From the NCBI RefSeq assembly GCF_003265355.1, contig NZ_QFRW01000318.1, positions 1 to 37,983 of the forward strand: a stretch of DNA of 37,983 nucleotides. Reading direction: 5' to 3'. The position numbers and the translations under genes are program-made. Below the pieces are notes generated by a model. The model was not told the DNA's origin. It saw nothing but the letters and a program-made list of their open reading frames with translations, and did no database searches. The DNA comes from Glycomyces dulcitolivorans. GTDB taxonomy: Bacteria > Actinomycetota > Actinomycetes > Mycobacteriales > Micromonosporaceae. Of the stretch, positions 24,192-32,139 are shown piece by piece. The stretch's first letter is position 1; each line of letters starts with the position of its first letter.

Positions 24192-24998
24192 ATGACCGAA
24201 CTCCACGACGGCTACTTCGTCCGCCTCGACCAGGAGGGCGACCGCGCCCGCTTCCAGCCGACCCCGCACACCGGCGGCGCCTGGAACACCAGCGAGCAGC
24301 ACATCAGCCCCATGACCGGGCTCATCGTCCACGAGATCGAGCGCTTCTGCGCCCGGCGCGGCCCCGACGCGCTGGCCGTCAGCCGCATCAGCGCCGACAT
24401 CCTCGGCGTGCTCACCCTCGACCCGTTCGAAGTCGCCGTGGAGGTGGTGCGCCCGGGCCGGACGATCGAGCTGCTGGAGGCGACCGTCGTCTCGGGCGGC
24501 CGCGCGGCCGTGCGGGCGCGGGTGTGGCGCACGGTCGTGCAGGACACGGAGAAAGTGGTCGGAGGCGAGGACGCGCCGCTGCCGGGGCCGGAGACCGTGG
24601 AACCCTTTCCGCTGGACGGCGTCTGGCCCGGCGGGTACATCCGGTCGATCGAGGCGCGCCCGGTCGGGACGCCGCAGCCGGGACGGGGCACCGTGTGGGT
24701 CCGGGCGCTCGTCCCGGTCGCCGCGGGCGAGGACCCCAGCGACCTCGCGCGGCTCATCGGCCTGGCCGACACCTCCAACGGCATCGCGGTCCGCCAGAGC
24801 CCCGAGGAGTGGCTGTACCCCAACGTGGACTTGACGATCCACCTGTTCCGCCGGCCGGTCGGGCGCTGGCTCGGCCTCGACACCACCGTTGTCTTCGGCC
24901 CCGACGGCCTCGGCCTGACCTCCAGCGCCCTGCACGACGCGGCCGGGCACTTCGGCCGGTCGCAGCAGGCGCTGACGATCCGGCCCCGCGCCGTCTAA
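24192..24998 (+). CDS. Acyl-CoA thioesterase, double-hotdog (TesB-like)
   Basis: 268-residue cytoplasmic protein with two hotdog-like halves. The first half contains TGGAWNTSEQHISPMTGLIVHEIERFCAR and ISADILGVLTLDPFEVAVEVVRPGRTIE, the second RLIGLADTSNGIAVR and WLYPNVDLTIHLFRRPVGRWLGLDTTV with SSALHDAAGHFGRSQQAL at the end, the pattern of thioesterase-like superfamily proteins. Putative catalytic residues cannot be fixed by eye. No Shine-Dalgarno sequence precedes the ATG. A -10-like TAGATT six bases upstream suggests a leaderless start. A hairpin at 25011 closes the unit. Confidence 0.83.
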   Translation: MTELHDGYFVRLDQEGDRARFQPTPHTGGAWNTSEQHISPMTGLIVHEIERFCARRGPDALAVSRISADILGVLTLDPFEVAVEVVRPGRTIELLEATVVSGGRAAVRARVWRTVVQDTEKVVGGEDAPLPGPETVEPFPLDGVWPGGYIRSIEARPVGTPQPGRGTVWVRALVPVAAGEDPSDLARLIGLADTSNGIAVRQSPEEWLYPNVDLTIHLFRRPVGRWLGLDTTVVFGPDGLGLTSSALHDAAGHFGRSQQALTIRPRAV

Positions 24999-25010
24999 GC
25001 GCCCGCGCGT

Positions 25011-25045
25011 AGGCCCGGGTACGACCCAGGTACGAACCCGGGCCT
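25011..25045 (+). terminator. Hairpin after the thioesterase gene
   Basis: Perfect 10-bp arms AGGCCCGGGT (25011-25020) and ACCCGGGCCT (25036-25045) around a 15-base loop, 12 bases after the stop. Probable terminator; no U-tract. Confidence 0.6.
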
Positions 25046-25090
25046 CCGAAGACCCGCGTCCAGGCCCATGCGGTGAGAGGTTCCCGTCCG

Positions 25091-25096
25091 TAGCTT
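25091..25096 (+). promoter_or_regulatory. -10 box of the ABC exporter operon, leaderless layout
   Basis: TAGCTT lies 7 bases before an ATG at 25104, the same TANNNT-N7-ATG geometry as at 16887. No clear -35. Confidence 0.4.
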
Positions 25097-25103
25097 CGAA
25101 TCC

Positions 25104-25154
25104 ATGAGGCCGCGATGCCGTCGCGGCCCGGAGGAGACGGGGGAACCGCGATGA
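25104..25154 (+). CDS. Possible 16-residue leader peptide before the ABC exporter
   Basis: Frame MRPRCRRGPEETGEPR starts directly after a -10-like box (25091-25096) and stops with TGA overlapping the ATG of the ABC ATPase (ATGA at 25151-25154), so translation could be coupled. Five of 16 residues are Arg, and an 8-bp hairpin (GGCCGCGA at 25108-25115, TCGCGGCC at 25121-25128) lies inside it. It has no ribosome-binding site and would need leaderless initiation. It may be coincidence; no homologue can be recognised at this length. Confidence 0.35.
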   Translation: MRPRCRRGPEETGEPR

Positions 25155-26077
25155 TCGAAGCGCGCGAACTGACGAAACGCTACGGGGACAAGACCGTGGT
25201 CGACCGCCTGAGCTTCACCGTGAAACCCGGCGAGGTGACCGGGTTCCTCGGACCGAACGGGGCCGGGAAGTCCACCACCATGCGGATGGTCCTGGGCCTG
25301 GACGCGCCCACGGCCGGGTCGGTCACGGTCAACGGGAAGGCCTACGACCGGCACGCCGCACCCATGCACGAGATCGGCGCGCTGCTGGAGGCCAAGTCCG
25401 TGCACCCCGGGCGCTCGGCCGTGGGGCACCTGACCGCGCTCGCGCAGACCCACGGGATCAGCCGCAAGCGGGTCGACGAGGTCATCGACCTCGCCGGGCT
25501 CCACAGTGTGGCGAACAAGCGGGTCGGGGCGTTCTCGCTCGGCATGGGCCAGCGCCTCGGCATCGCCGCCGCGCTCCTCGGGGACCCCGAGGTGGTGATG
25601 CTCGACGAGCCGGTGAACGGGCTCGATCCCGAAGGGGTGCTGTGGATCCGCAACCTCCTGGCGCAGCTCGCCGCCGAGGGCCGGGCCGTGCTGTTGTCCT
25701 CGCACCTGATGTCCGAGACCGCGCAGATCGCCGACCACCTGGTCATCATCGGGCGCGGGCGGCTGCTCGCGGACACGACGGTGGAGGCGTTCGTACGCGA
25801 GACGGGGACGGGCGCGGTCCGGGTGGCCGCCGACGAGGCCGCCAGGCTGCGGGAGCTCCTCGCCGGGCCCGACGTGACCGTGTCGGGCTCGACCGACACC
25901 GAACTGCTGGTGACGGGCCTCGGGGCGAGGGAGATCGGCCGGGTGGCGCTGCGCCACGGGGTGGCGCTGCACGAGCTGACGCCGCTCGGGGCCTCCCTCG
26001 AAGCGGCGTTCATGGACTTGACCACTGACGAGCTGGAGTACCGCAGTGCCCCGGCGGACGGAAGGAGCGCGCGATGA
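25151..26077 (+). CDS. ABC exporter ATP-binding protein, ABC-2 type
   Basis: ATPase of 308 residues that powers the permease encoded next. Walker A GPNGAGKST lies near residues 37-45, the signature FSLGMGQRLGIAAALL and Walker B VVMLDEPVNGLDP follow, then the H-loop LLSSHLMSE. The C-terminal 90 residues are the substrate-group-specific tail of DrrA/BcrA-like exporters. The ATG at 25151 has GGGGGA 6 bases upstream; an in-frame ATG at 25115 would add 12 residues (MPSRPGGDGGTA) and lies in a hairpin, so it is less likely. It overlaps the permease by ATGA. This is not the missing sugar-import ATPase: its tail and partner are exporter type. Confidence 0.92.
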   Translation: MIEARELTKRYGDKTVVDRLSFTVKPGEVTGFLGPNGAGKSTTMRMVLGLDAPTAGSVTVNGKAYDRHAAPMHEIGALLEAKSVHPGRSAVGHLTALAQTHGISRKRVDEVIDLAGLHSVANKRVGAFSLGMGQRLGIAAALLGDPEVVMLDEPVNGLDPEGVLWIRNLLAQLAAEGRAVLLSSHLMSETAQIADHLVIIGRGRLLADTTVEAFVRETGTGAVRVAADEAARLRELLAGPDVTVSGSTDTELLVTGLGAREIGRVALRHGVALHELTPLGASLEAAFMDLTTDELEYRSAPADGRSAR

Positions 26078-26925
26078 GCGCGATTGCGATCGAACGCCCT
26101 CAGGAGGGCGCGGCGAGCGGGCGGACCGCGGTGAAGCCGGTGCGCTTCGGGCGGGTCCTGCTCTCGGAGACGACGAAGTTCCGGACCATCCGGTCCACGT
26201 GGATCTGCCTGTCGCTGGGCCTGGTGCTGCTGGGCCTGTTCGGGTCGATCGGCGCGTTCACCTACGACGGCGGCGGGGCCGCGGTCACCGACGGCCCGCC
26301 CGGGATCGCCGGGCGCCCGCTCGACGCGGTGAGCCTGGCGCTCATGGGACTGTCGTTCGCGTCGCTGGTGGTCGGGGTGTTCGGGGTCCTGTCGACCGCG
26401 GGCGAGTACTCGACGGGGACGATCCGCTCGACGCTGGCCGCGGTCCCGAAGCGGCTGCCGGTCCTGTGGGCCAAGGCGATCCTCGCGGGAGCCGCGGTGT
26501 TCGTCGTGGCCGCGGTCGGCGCGTTCGCGGCGTTCCTGATCGGGTCGGTCGGGCTCGACGGGGAGGCGATCGCCTTGTCGCTCAAAGATGACGGCGTGCT
26601 GCGGGCGCTGCTGGGGGCGGCGCTGTACCTGGCGCTGGTCGCGGTGTTCGGGGTGGCTTTGGGGGCGCTGCTGCGGTCCCCGGCGGGCGGGATCGCCGCG
26701 CTGGTGAGCATCCTGCTGATCCTGCCGGGACTGGCGATGCTGCTGCCGGACTCCTGGTACGACACGCTGAACCCGTACTTCCCGTCGAACGCCGGCGGCG
26801 CGGCGTATGCGCTGACCGAGACCTCAGACCGCCTCTCCCCCGGTGCCGGCATCGCGGTGTTCGCCGGGTGGGTGGCGCTCACGCTCGCGGCGGCCGCGTT
26901 CCGCCTCAAGAAGACCGACGTCTGA
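26074..26925 (+). CDS. ABC-2 type exporter permease
   Basis: Membrane partner of the ATPase at 25151, 283 residues with about six hydrophobic helices (WICLSLGLVLLGLFGSIGAF; LMGLSFASLVVGVFGVLS; AILAGAAVFVVAAVGAFAAF; ALYLALVAVFGVALGALL; IAALVSILLILPGLAMLL; AVFAGWVALTLAAAAF). The pattern RVLLSETTKFRTIRSTW at the N-terminus and STAGEYSTGTIRSTLAAVPKR after helix 2 is typical of actinobacterial ABC-2 permeases. The ATG overlaps the ATPase stop. Substrate unknown; antibiotics or lipids are common for the group. A strong terminator follows at 26937. Confidence 0.9.
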   Translation: MSAIAIERPQEGAASGRTAVKPVRFGRVLLSETTKFRTIRSTWICLSLGLVLLGLFGSIGAFTYDGGGAAVTDGPPGIAGRPLDAVSLALMGLSFASLVVGVFGVLSTAGEYSTGTIRSTLAAVPKRLPVLWAKAILAGAAVFVVAAVGAFAAFLIGSVGLDGEAIALSLKDDGVLRALLGAALYLALVAVFGVALGALLRSPAGGIAALVSILLILPGLAMLLPDSWYDTLNPYFPSNAGGAAYALTETSDRLSPGAGIAVFAGWVALTLAAAAFRLKKTDV

Positions 26926-26936
26926 GGACGGCCGAG

Positions 26937-26965
26937 GCCGCCCCGGGGTGCTCCCCCGGGGCGGC
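26937..26965. terminator. Strong terminator between convergent genes
   Basis: Perfect 12-bp stem GCCGCCCCGGGG / CCCCGGGGCGGC with a 5-base loop, then TTT on the plus strand. It lies between the exporter permease stop (26925) and the opposing glycosidase stop (26975) and can serve both. Confidence 0.85.
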
Positions 26966-26974
26966 TTTCGCGTG

Positions 26975-29278
26975 TCAGGCGAGGCGGTCGGCGAGGTCGG
27001 TGCCGATGAACAGGCGCGGGGCGCCGTCGAGGACGACCGTGGCGCAGCCGTTCGCGGCCTGGATCGTGCGGCGCTGGCCGATGCAGTCGACCTGCGTGAC
27101 CGCGGCCCCGGCGGCGTCGACGCACAGCGAGGTCTTGGTGGGCCAGTGGTCGACCCACGGTTCGGGGGCCGGGAAGTACCGGCCGGACGGGTCGTGGTCG
27201 GCGTTGAGGAGGTAGCCGTCGGCGCGGTTCCACAGGACGGCCGCTTGGCCTGCGGGCGTGTCGAACAGGAGGCCCTTGGTCTGCGGGTTCGGGAAGGCGA
27301 GCCACCCGAGCGGGACGGCCTGGTCGAGTTCGCGTGCGGCGGTGGCGTAGGCGAGGAGCGAGGGCTTGGGGCTGGTGTCGCGGTTGACGAGTCCGAAGTG
27401 GTATTCGACGTTGTCGGGGTCGGCGACCTGGGGCTTGCCGAGGACGCTGTCGTGGAACTGGTACCAGCACACGTTGCGGATGCCCTCGGCCTTCGCGAGG
27501 GCGAGGGTGAGGAAGACGTTCTCGGCGGCGGACCGGTAGGTGTCGTTCCACCAGCCGTTGGGGCGGGTGCAGGCGTAGGCCTCGGTCAGCCAGATCTCCT
27601 TCTCGCCGTGGACGGCCATGAGCGCCTGGAGCTTCCGCAGGCCGCCGAGGAAGTTCCAGTAGGTGCCGGTCGCGCCCGCGTCCCAGTCGCCGCCGTCGGG
27701 GACGTAGTCGGGCGTGAAGTTGCCGCGGCCGGGGTGGTAGGCGAAGCCGTCGATGAGGTCCCAGCCGCCGCCCGCGATGAAGTTCACGACCCACGGCTCG
27801 TCCATGCCCGCGAGGCCGTTGTTGAGGATTTTCAGGTCGGCGCCGGTGGTGTCGAGGTACTCGCGGACGGGCCGCAGGGCCTTGTCGATGTACGCCTGGG
27901 CGGCGGTCCCCTCGTTGAAGGGCCGGTTGAGCTCGTTGCCGACCTCGAAGCACTCGGCCCCGGCGCTGATCGCGATGTCGGTGTTGACCTGGGCCCACGT
28001 CTCGGCCGCCTCGTCGGAGACGGTGAGGTCGGGCTGGAGTTCGATGTTGTGGGCCATGCCGCGGGCGTCGAAGGCGGCGGGCGGGAGGCCGGGGCCGCCG
28101 TCGTAGGCGATGCGGACGCGGTTGACGCCCGCGAGCTGCCACAGGTCCAGGAGCGCGTCGGCCGAGGGCACCTGGAGCCACGGGTAGTTCGCCATGCCGA
28201 ACATGCTGTCGGACCCGGACTGGTACGCGTGCGGTGCGAGGACGCCGATGTTGGTGCGCGCGAACGCCTCCTGGCCGCCGTAGGAGGCGATGACCTCGGC
28301 GGTCGCGATGCCCGCGGCGGGGGCGGCGACGGTGAACGTGTGGTTCCAGGTGCCCGCGGCCGGGACGCTGCCGATGATGTTCCCGCTGGTGAGCTGGGTT
28401 CCGTTGAAGTCCTTGACCCACCAGTCGAGGTCGACGGCGCGGGTGGTCTGGGAGCCGTTGGCGACCTGCACGTGGACGCTGGCGGTCGCCCCCGCGGCGC
28501 CCCAGAGGTTGAACGGCTGGTCGGTCCAGACCTCGATGCCCAGGTCCTCGGCGGTGCCGATGGAGGCCGCGGCCTTGGGCCGCTGCGTGGTGAAGAAGAA
28601 GTCGGCCTGGCTGACGATCGAGCCGTCGGTCTGGGGGACGCCGGGGGCGTGGATCCAGGTGGCGTTGGTCCAGGCCTGGCGGGAGTCGGCGAGGAGGAAC
28701 ATGCCGTGGAGGGAACCCCAGGTCGAGGTGTGGGCGATGCCGACGGTGTCCTCGTAGGGGATGCCGCCGCCGGAGTCGCGGACCCATTCGGTGACGGGGA
28801 CGTACGCGTCGGCCTCGGTGGGGCTCTGGATCGCGCGGCTGAACAGGAACCCGTCGGGGACGAGCGTAGCGGGCCCGGTGACGTGCCATTCGAGGTGGAC
28901 GCGGTTGGTGGAGACGGTGAAGAGCCCGTACACCGCGACGGTGCTCAAGGGCATCGTGTAGTCCATCCGGATCGCGGGCGTGCCGTCGGCGAGGGTCGTG
29001 AGGGTGGGGGTGCCGCCGGTGGAGAGCTGGATGCCCGCGGCGGTGTCCTTGATCTGGAACTTCGAGCCGGCCGAGCGGGTCGTGCCCTGGCCGTCGCGGA
29101 TGGCGACGCGGCCGCCGACGCTCGCGAGGACGCTCACCCCGCTCGCCGAGATGGTCACGTCGCCGGCGGCGGCCCAGGCCTCGACGGGACTGGCTTCGGC
29201 GGCGAGCATGACGCCCGCGGCGAAGGTGGCGCCGAGGAGGCCGCGCCGGGTCAGCTCGTGTGTGCGTTCAGACGTCAT
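26975..29278 (-). CDS. Tat-exported clan GH-A-like glycoside hydrolase
   Basis: Secreted enzyme of 767 residues. The N-terminus has a twin-arginine signal (LTRRGLLGATFAAGVMLAAE, Arg11-Arg12) with cleavage near residue 38. Residues 40-345 are beta-rich with no motif recognised. A (beta/alpha)-barrel follows at about 350-650 with FEVGNELNRPF (candidate acid/base Glu449), FAYHPG (His515) and IWLTEAYA (candidate nucleophile Glu566). A short beta domain ends the chain. GGGAG lies 7 bases before the ATG. It is transcribed alone, divergent from the LacI gene, with shared operators. Probably cuts the polysaccharide whose fragments locus III imports; the family and linkage cannot be named by eye. Confidence 0.78.
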   Translation of the reverse strand: MTSERTHELTRRGLLGATFAAGVMLAAEASPVEAWAAAGDVTISASGVSVLASVGGRVAIRDGQGTTRSAGSKFQIKDTAAGIQLSTGGTPTLTTLADGTPAIRMDYTMPLSTVAVYGLFTVSTNRVHLEWHVTGPATLVPDGFLFSRAIQSPTEADAYVPVTEWVRDSGGGIPYEDTVGIAHTSTWGSLHGMFLLADSRQAWTNATWIHAPGVPQTDGSIVSQADFFFTTQRPKAAASIGTAEDLGIEVWTDQPFNLWGAAGATASVHVQVANGSQTTRAVDLDWWVKDFNGTQLTSGNIIGSVPAAGTWNHTFTVAAPAAGIATAEVIASYGGQEAFARTNIGVLAPHAYQSGSDSMFGMANYPWLQVPSADALLDLWQLAGVNRVRIAYDGGPGLPPAAFDARGMAHNIELQPDLTVSDEAAETWAQVNTDIAISAGAECFEVGNELNRPFNEGTAAQAYIDKALRPVREYLDTTGADLKILNNGLAGMDEPWVVNFIAGGGWDLIDGFAYHPGRGNFTPDYVPDGGDWDAGATGTYWNFLGGLRKLQALMAVHGEKEIWLTEAYACTRPNGWWNDTYRSAAENVFLTLALAKAEGIRNVCWYQFHDSVLGKPQVADPDNVEYHFGLVNRDTSPKPSLLAYATAARELDQAVPLGWLAFPNPQTKGLLFDTPAGQAAVLWNRADGYLLNADHDPSGRYFPAPEPWVDHWPTKTSLCVDAAGAAVTQVDCIGQRRTIQAANGCATVVLDGAPRLFIGTDLADRLA

Positions 29279-29347
29279 CGTCCGTCTCCCATGCGGTTCG
29301 CGCGGCCCGCGGCGGGGGCGCCGGGGCCGTCTTGGAGATCGCCGTAT

Positions 29348-29365
29348 TGATAATTCGCATTATCA
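29348..29365. promoter_or_regulatory. LacI-type operator, locus III copy 1
   Basis: TGATAAT, TCGC, ATTATCA: a perfect 7-bp inverted repeat about the CG centre. It lies just downstream of the predicted start of transcription toward the GH gene at 29278. Confidence 0.8.
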
Positions 29366-29379
29366 GCGGCTCGCCGAAC

Positions 29380-29409
29380 ATCGTGCCGGGCGCGAGGAAG
29401 CCGTGTCAA
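29380..29409 (-). promoter_or_regulatory. Promoter of the locus III glycosidase gene
   Basis: Minus-strand consensus TTGACA (29404-29409), 18-base spacer and a weak -10, CACGAT (29380-29385). The operator copy at 29348-29365 follows it. Confidence 0.4.
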
Positions 29410-29424
29410 GGGTCTTGCGGGATC

Positions 29425-29442
29425 TGATTTTACGTATTATCG
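29425..29442. promoter_or_regulatory. LacI-type operator, locus III copy 2, over a -10 box
   Basis: TGATTTTACGTATTATCG matches the 29348 site at 13 of 18 positions. It contains TATTAT (29435-29440), the likely plus-strand -10 of the LacI operon; no good -35 is seen. Confidence 0.6.
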
Positions 29443-29455
29443 TTCCGAGGACCGC

Positions 29456-29473
29456 TGCTAATGCGCATTATCG
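29456..29473. promoter_or_regulatory. LacI-type operator, locus III copy 3
   Basis: TGCTAATGCGCATTATCG matches the 29348 site at 15 of 18 positions and holds the perfect palindrome TAATGCGCATTA. It lies between the -10 and the LacI ATG at 29493. Confidence 0.7.
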
Positions 29474-29492
29474 AATCGGATGGGAACCACCA

Positions 29493-30527
29493 ATGACCGC
29501 GAAACCCGGCAAGGTGACACAGCGCGAGATCGCGCGCATCGCCGGAGTCAGCCAGACGACCGTCTCGATGGTGCTCAACGACCGGGACGGCTCGAACATC
29601 CGCATCCCCGACGCCACCCGCGAGCGCGTCCGCCGCGCGATCGAGCAGTCCACGTACGTCGCCGACCCCGCCGCGCGCCGCCTCGCCGGGCTCGACAACA
29701 AGATCCTCGGCGTCTTCACCTACGAGTCGGCCCTGACCCCCGAGAGCATGGACTTCTACGGCCCGCTGCTCAACGGGATCGAGCGCGCCGCCGAGTCGCT
29801 GGGCTGCGACCTGCTGTTCTTCACCAGCTCCCCGGTCGAGGAGGGCCGCCGGCGCCTGTTCCACCGCAACACGCGGCTGCGCCTGGCCGACGGCTGCGTC
29901 CTGCTCGGCCAGCAGATGGACGGCGAGGACCTCGAACGGCTCGTCGCCGAGGACTTCCCGTTCGTGGCCGTCGGCCGCCGCGACGAGACCGAGGCGCCCG
30001 TGCCGTACGTCGGGATCGACTACGGCGCGTTGACCGAGACCCTGCTCGGCCGCGCCGCCGAGCTCGGGCACGAGCGGGTCCTGTACATCCACCGCAACCG
30101 CAACAGCCCCACCGCGAGGGACCGCCTCGCGGCGATCGAGCGGGCCGGGCACTCCCCCGCGGTGACGCTCGCCGTCGTCGGCGACGACCTGGCCGGACTG
30201 CCGCGGCTCATCGGCGAGACCGGGGCGACGGCCGTGTTCGCCGAGGACGCGTTCCTCGTCGAGGACGCCGCCCTCGTCCTGGGCGACGCCGGAGCGGACG
30301 CGGTGTCGCTCGCGGCCCTGGCCGAAGTGCGCGGCCACCGCATCGGCGGGCGGAACCTGACGGGCTTCCACACCCCGCGCCAGCAGATCGCGGCCGAGGC
30401 GCTCGCGCTCCTCCAGCAGCTCATCTCCACTGCGCCCGACGAGCGCGGCGGCATCGAGATCCAGCGCCTGCTCCAGGGCGAGGTCGCGTTCGGCGAGACC
30501 CTCACCGCGCGCGGCGGTGCCCGATGA
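29493..30527 (+). CDS. LacI-family transcriptional regulator, locus III
   Basis: Repressor of 344 residues. The helix-turn-helix TQREIARIAGVSQTTVSMVL lies at residues 9-28, followed by the hinge YVADPAARRLAGLDNKILGVF and a sensor domain (ESMDFYGPLLNGIERAAESL, VPYVGIDYGALTETLL, GATAVFAEDAFLVEDAALVL). The C-terminus is more divergent than in the other two LacI proteins of the window. GGGAA precedes the ATG weakly. It is the first gene of the operon and overlaps the FAD oxidoreductase start in ATGA. It probably binds the three operators at 29348-29473 and so controls itself, the importer and the divergent glycosidase. Confidence 0.92.
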   Translation: MTAKPGKVTQREIARIAGVSQTTVSMVLNDRDGSNIRIPDATRERVRRAIEQSTYVADPAARRLAGLDNKILGVFTYESALTPESMDFYGPLLNGIERAAESLGCDLLFFTSSPVEEGRRRLFHRNTRLRLADGCVLLGQQMDGEDLERLVAEDFPFVAVGRRDETEAPVPYVGIDYGALTETLLGRAAELGHERVLYIHRNRNSPTARDRLAAIERAGHSPAVTLAVVGDDLAGLPRLIGETGATAVFAEDAFLVEDAALVLGDAGADAVSLAALAEVRGHRIGGRNLTGFHTPRQQIAAEALALLQQLISTAPDERGGIEIQRLLQGEVAFGETLTARGGAR

Positions 30528-32128
30528 CGGTGGTCAAGGCCGACATCGCGGTCGTCGGCGGCGGGCTCGGCGGCGTCGCCGCCGCCCTCGCGGCCCTGCG
30601 GCGCGGGCGCCGGGTCGTCCTCAGCGAGGAGTACCCGTGGCTCGGCGGCCAGCTCACCAGCCAGGCGGTGCCGCCGGACGAGCACGTCTGGGTCGAGCAG
30701 TTCGGGATCACCGCCACCTACCGGGCGCTGCGCGAAGGCATCCGCCAGTACTACCGGGACGCCTACCCGCTCACCGACGAGGCCCGCCGCGACCCGCGGC
30801 TCAACCCCGGGCGCGGGCGCGTCAGCCGCCTCTGCCACGAGCCGCGAGTGGCCCTGGCGGTCATCACCAAGATGCTCGCCCCGCACCTGTCGAGCGGGCG
30901 GCTCACCGTCCTCCAGCCGCACGTGCCCGTCGCGGCCGAGACCGTGGACGGCACGGTCCGCTCGGTCACGCTGCGCCACACCGGGACCGGCGAGACCACG
31001 GTAGTCGAGGCCGCGTTCGTCCTGGACGCGACCGAGACCGGGGACCTGCTGCCGCTCACCGGGACCGCCTATGTGACCGGGGCCGAGGGCCGCGCCGAGA
31101 CCGGGGAGCCCAGCGCCCCCGAGCACGGCGACCCCGGCAACGTCCAGTCGATCGCCTGGTGCTTCGTGTTCGACCACGTCGAGGGCGACCACACCATCGA
31201 GCGGCCCGCGGACTACGACCGCTGGCGGGCCCTGGCCCCCGACTTCTGGGGCGACGCGATGCTGTCGTTCACCGCCCCGAGCCCGCGCACCCTCGAACCC
31301 GAGACGCGCACGTTCAACGTCAACCCGCCGTACGCCACGGTGAGCGGCGACGAGGCGCACGGCGAGGACCCCGGCGACCTGGACCTGTGGGTCTTCCGCC
31401 GCATCGCCGCCCGCGAGACGTTCACGCCCGGCAGCCTCGACAGCGACATCGTGCTGGCGAACTGGCCTCAGCTGGACTACCTCGGCGGCTCCATCATCGA
31501 CACGCCCGACCGCGACGCGCACCTGCGAGCGGCCAAGGCGCAGTCGCGGTCCTTCGTGTACTGGCTCCAGACCGAGGCGCCCCGGCCCGACGGGGGTACC
31601 GGGTGGCCCGGGCTGCGCCTGCGCGGCGACGTCACCGGCACCGGCGACGGCTTCGCGCAGGCGCCCTACATCCGCGAGTCCCGGCGCATCCGCGCGATGC
31701 GCACGGTCGTGGAGCAGGACGTCGCGGTCGCCGTCCGCGGGCACGGCGGACCGGCCGTGTTCGAGGACTCCGTGGGGGTCGGCATGTACCGCATCGACCT
31801 GCACCCCTCCACCGGCGGCGACAACTACATCGACGTCGAGTGCGCGCCGTTCGAGATCCCGCTCGGCGCGCTCGTCCCGGTCGCCACGGTCAACCTCCTG
31901 CCGGCCGCGAAGAACATCGGCACCACGCACATCACCAACGGGGCGTACCGGCTGCACCCCGTCGAATGGAACATCGGCGAATCCGCCGGCGAGCTCGCGG
32001 CGTTCTGCCTCGACCGCTCGCTGACCCCCGCGGAGGTCTGCTCGAAACCCGAGCTGGTCCGCCGGTTCCAGGCCGTCCTCACCGGGGCCGGCGTCGAGAT
32101 CCATTGGCCCGAGATCATCGGATATTAA
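30524..32128 (+). CDS. FAD-dependent oxidoreductase (FAD_oxidored family)
   Basis: Flavoenzyme of 534 residues, no signal peptide. The dinucleotide-binding motif VVGGGLGGVAAALAAL (GxGxxG at 12-17) is followed by the ribose-binding acidic pair in VVLSEEYPWLGGQLTSQ, and a second conserved region VLDATETGDLLPL contains the ATG/D motif that contacts the flavin. The C-terminal NIGTTHITNGAYRLHPVEWNIGESAGELAAFCL stretch is typical of the PF12831-type family found in carbohydrate clusters. It is coupled to the LacI gene by a 4-base overlap and is 12 bases before the binding-protein gene. Inference: it oxidises or reduces an imported sugar derivative; the actual substrate is unknown. Confidence 0.87.
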   Translation: MTVVKADIAVVGGGLGGVAAALAALRRGRRVVLSEEYPWLGGQLTSQAVPPDEHVWVEQFGITATYRALREGIRQYYRDAYPLTDEARRDPRLNPGRGRVSRLCHEPRVALAVITKMLAPHLSSGRLTVLQPHVPVAAETVDGTVRSVTLRHTGTGETTVVEAAFVLDATETGDLLPLTGTAYVTGAEGRAETGEPSAPEHGDPGNVQSIAWCFVFDHVEGDHTIERPADYDRWRALAPDFWGDAMLSFTAPSPRTLEPETRTFNVNPPYATVSGDEAHGEDPGDLDLWVFRRIAARETFTPGSLDSDIVLANWPQLDYLGGSIIDTPDRDAHLRAAKAQSRSFVYWLQTEAPRPDGGTGWPGLRLRGDVTGTGDGFAQAPYIRESRRIRAMRTVVEQDVAVAVRGHGGPAVFEDSVGVGMYRIDLHPSTGGDNYIDVECAPFEIPLGALVPVATVNLLPAAKNIGTTHITNGAYRLHPVEWNIGESAGELAAFCLDRSLTPAEVCSKPELVRRFQAVLTGAGVEIHWPEIIGY

Positions 32129-32139
32129 AGGAACAGATC

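Noticed and set aside
25151-26077. ABC ATPase considered as the missing sugar-import ATPase
   Set aside because: It lacks the MalK-type regulatory tail, is coupled to an ABC-2 exporter permease and has the DrrA-like C-terminus.
26262-28889. Long minus-strand frame across the ABC permease and the glycosidase
   Set aside because: Arg/Pro/His-rich shadow translation without motifs; both underlying genes are well supported on their own strands.
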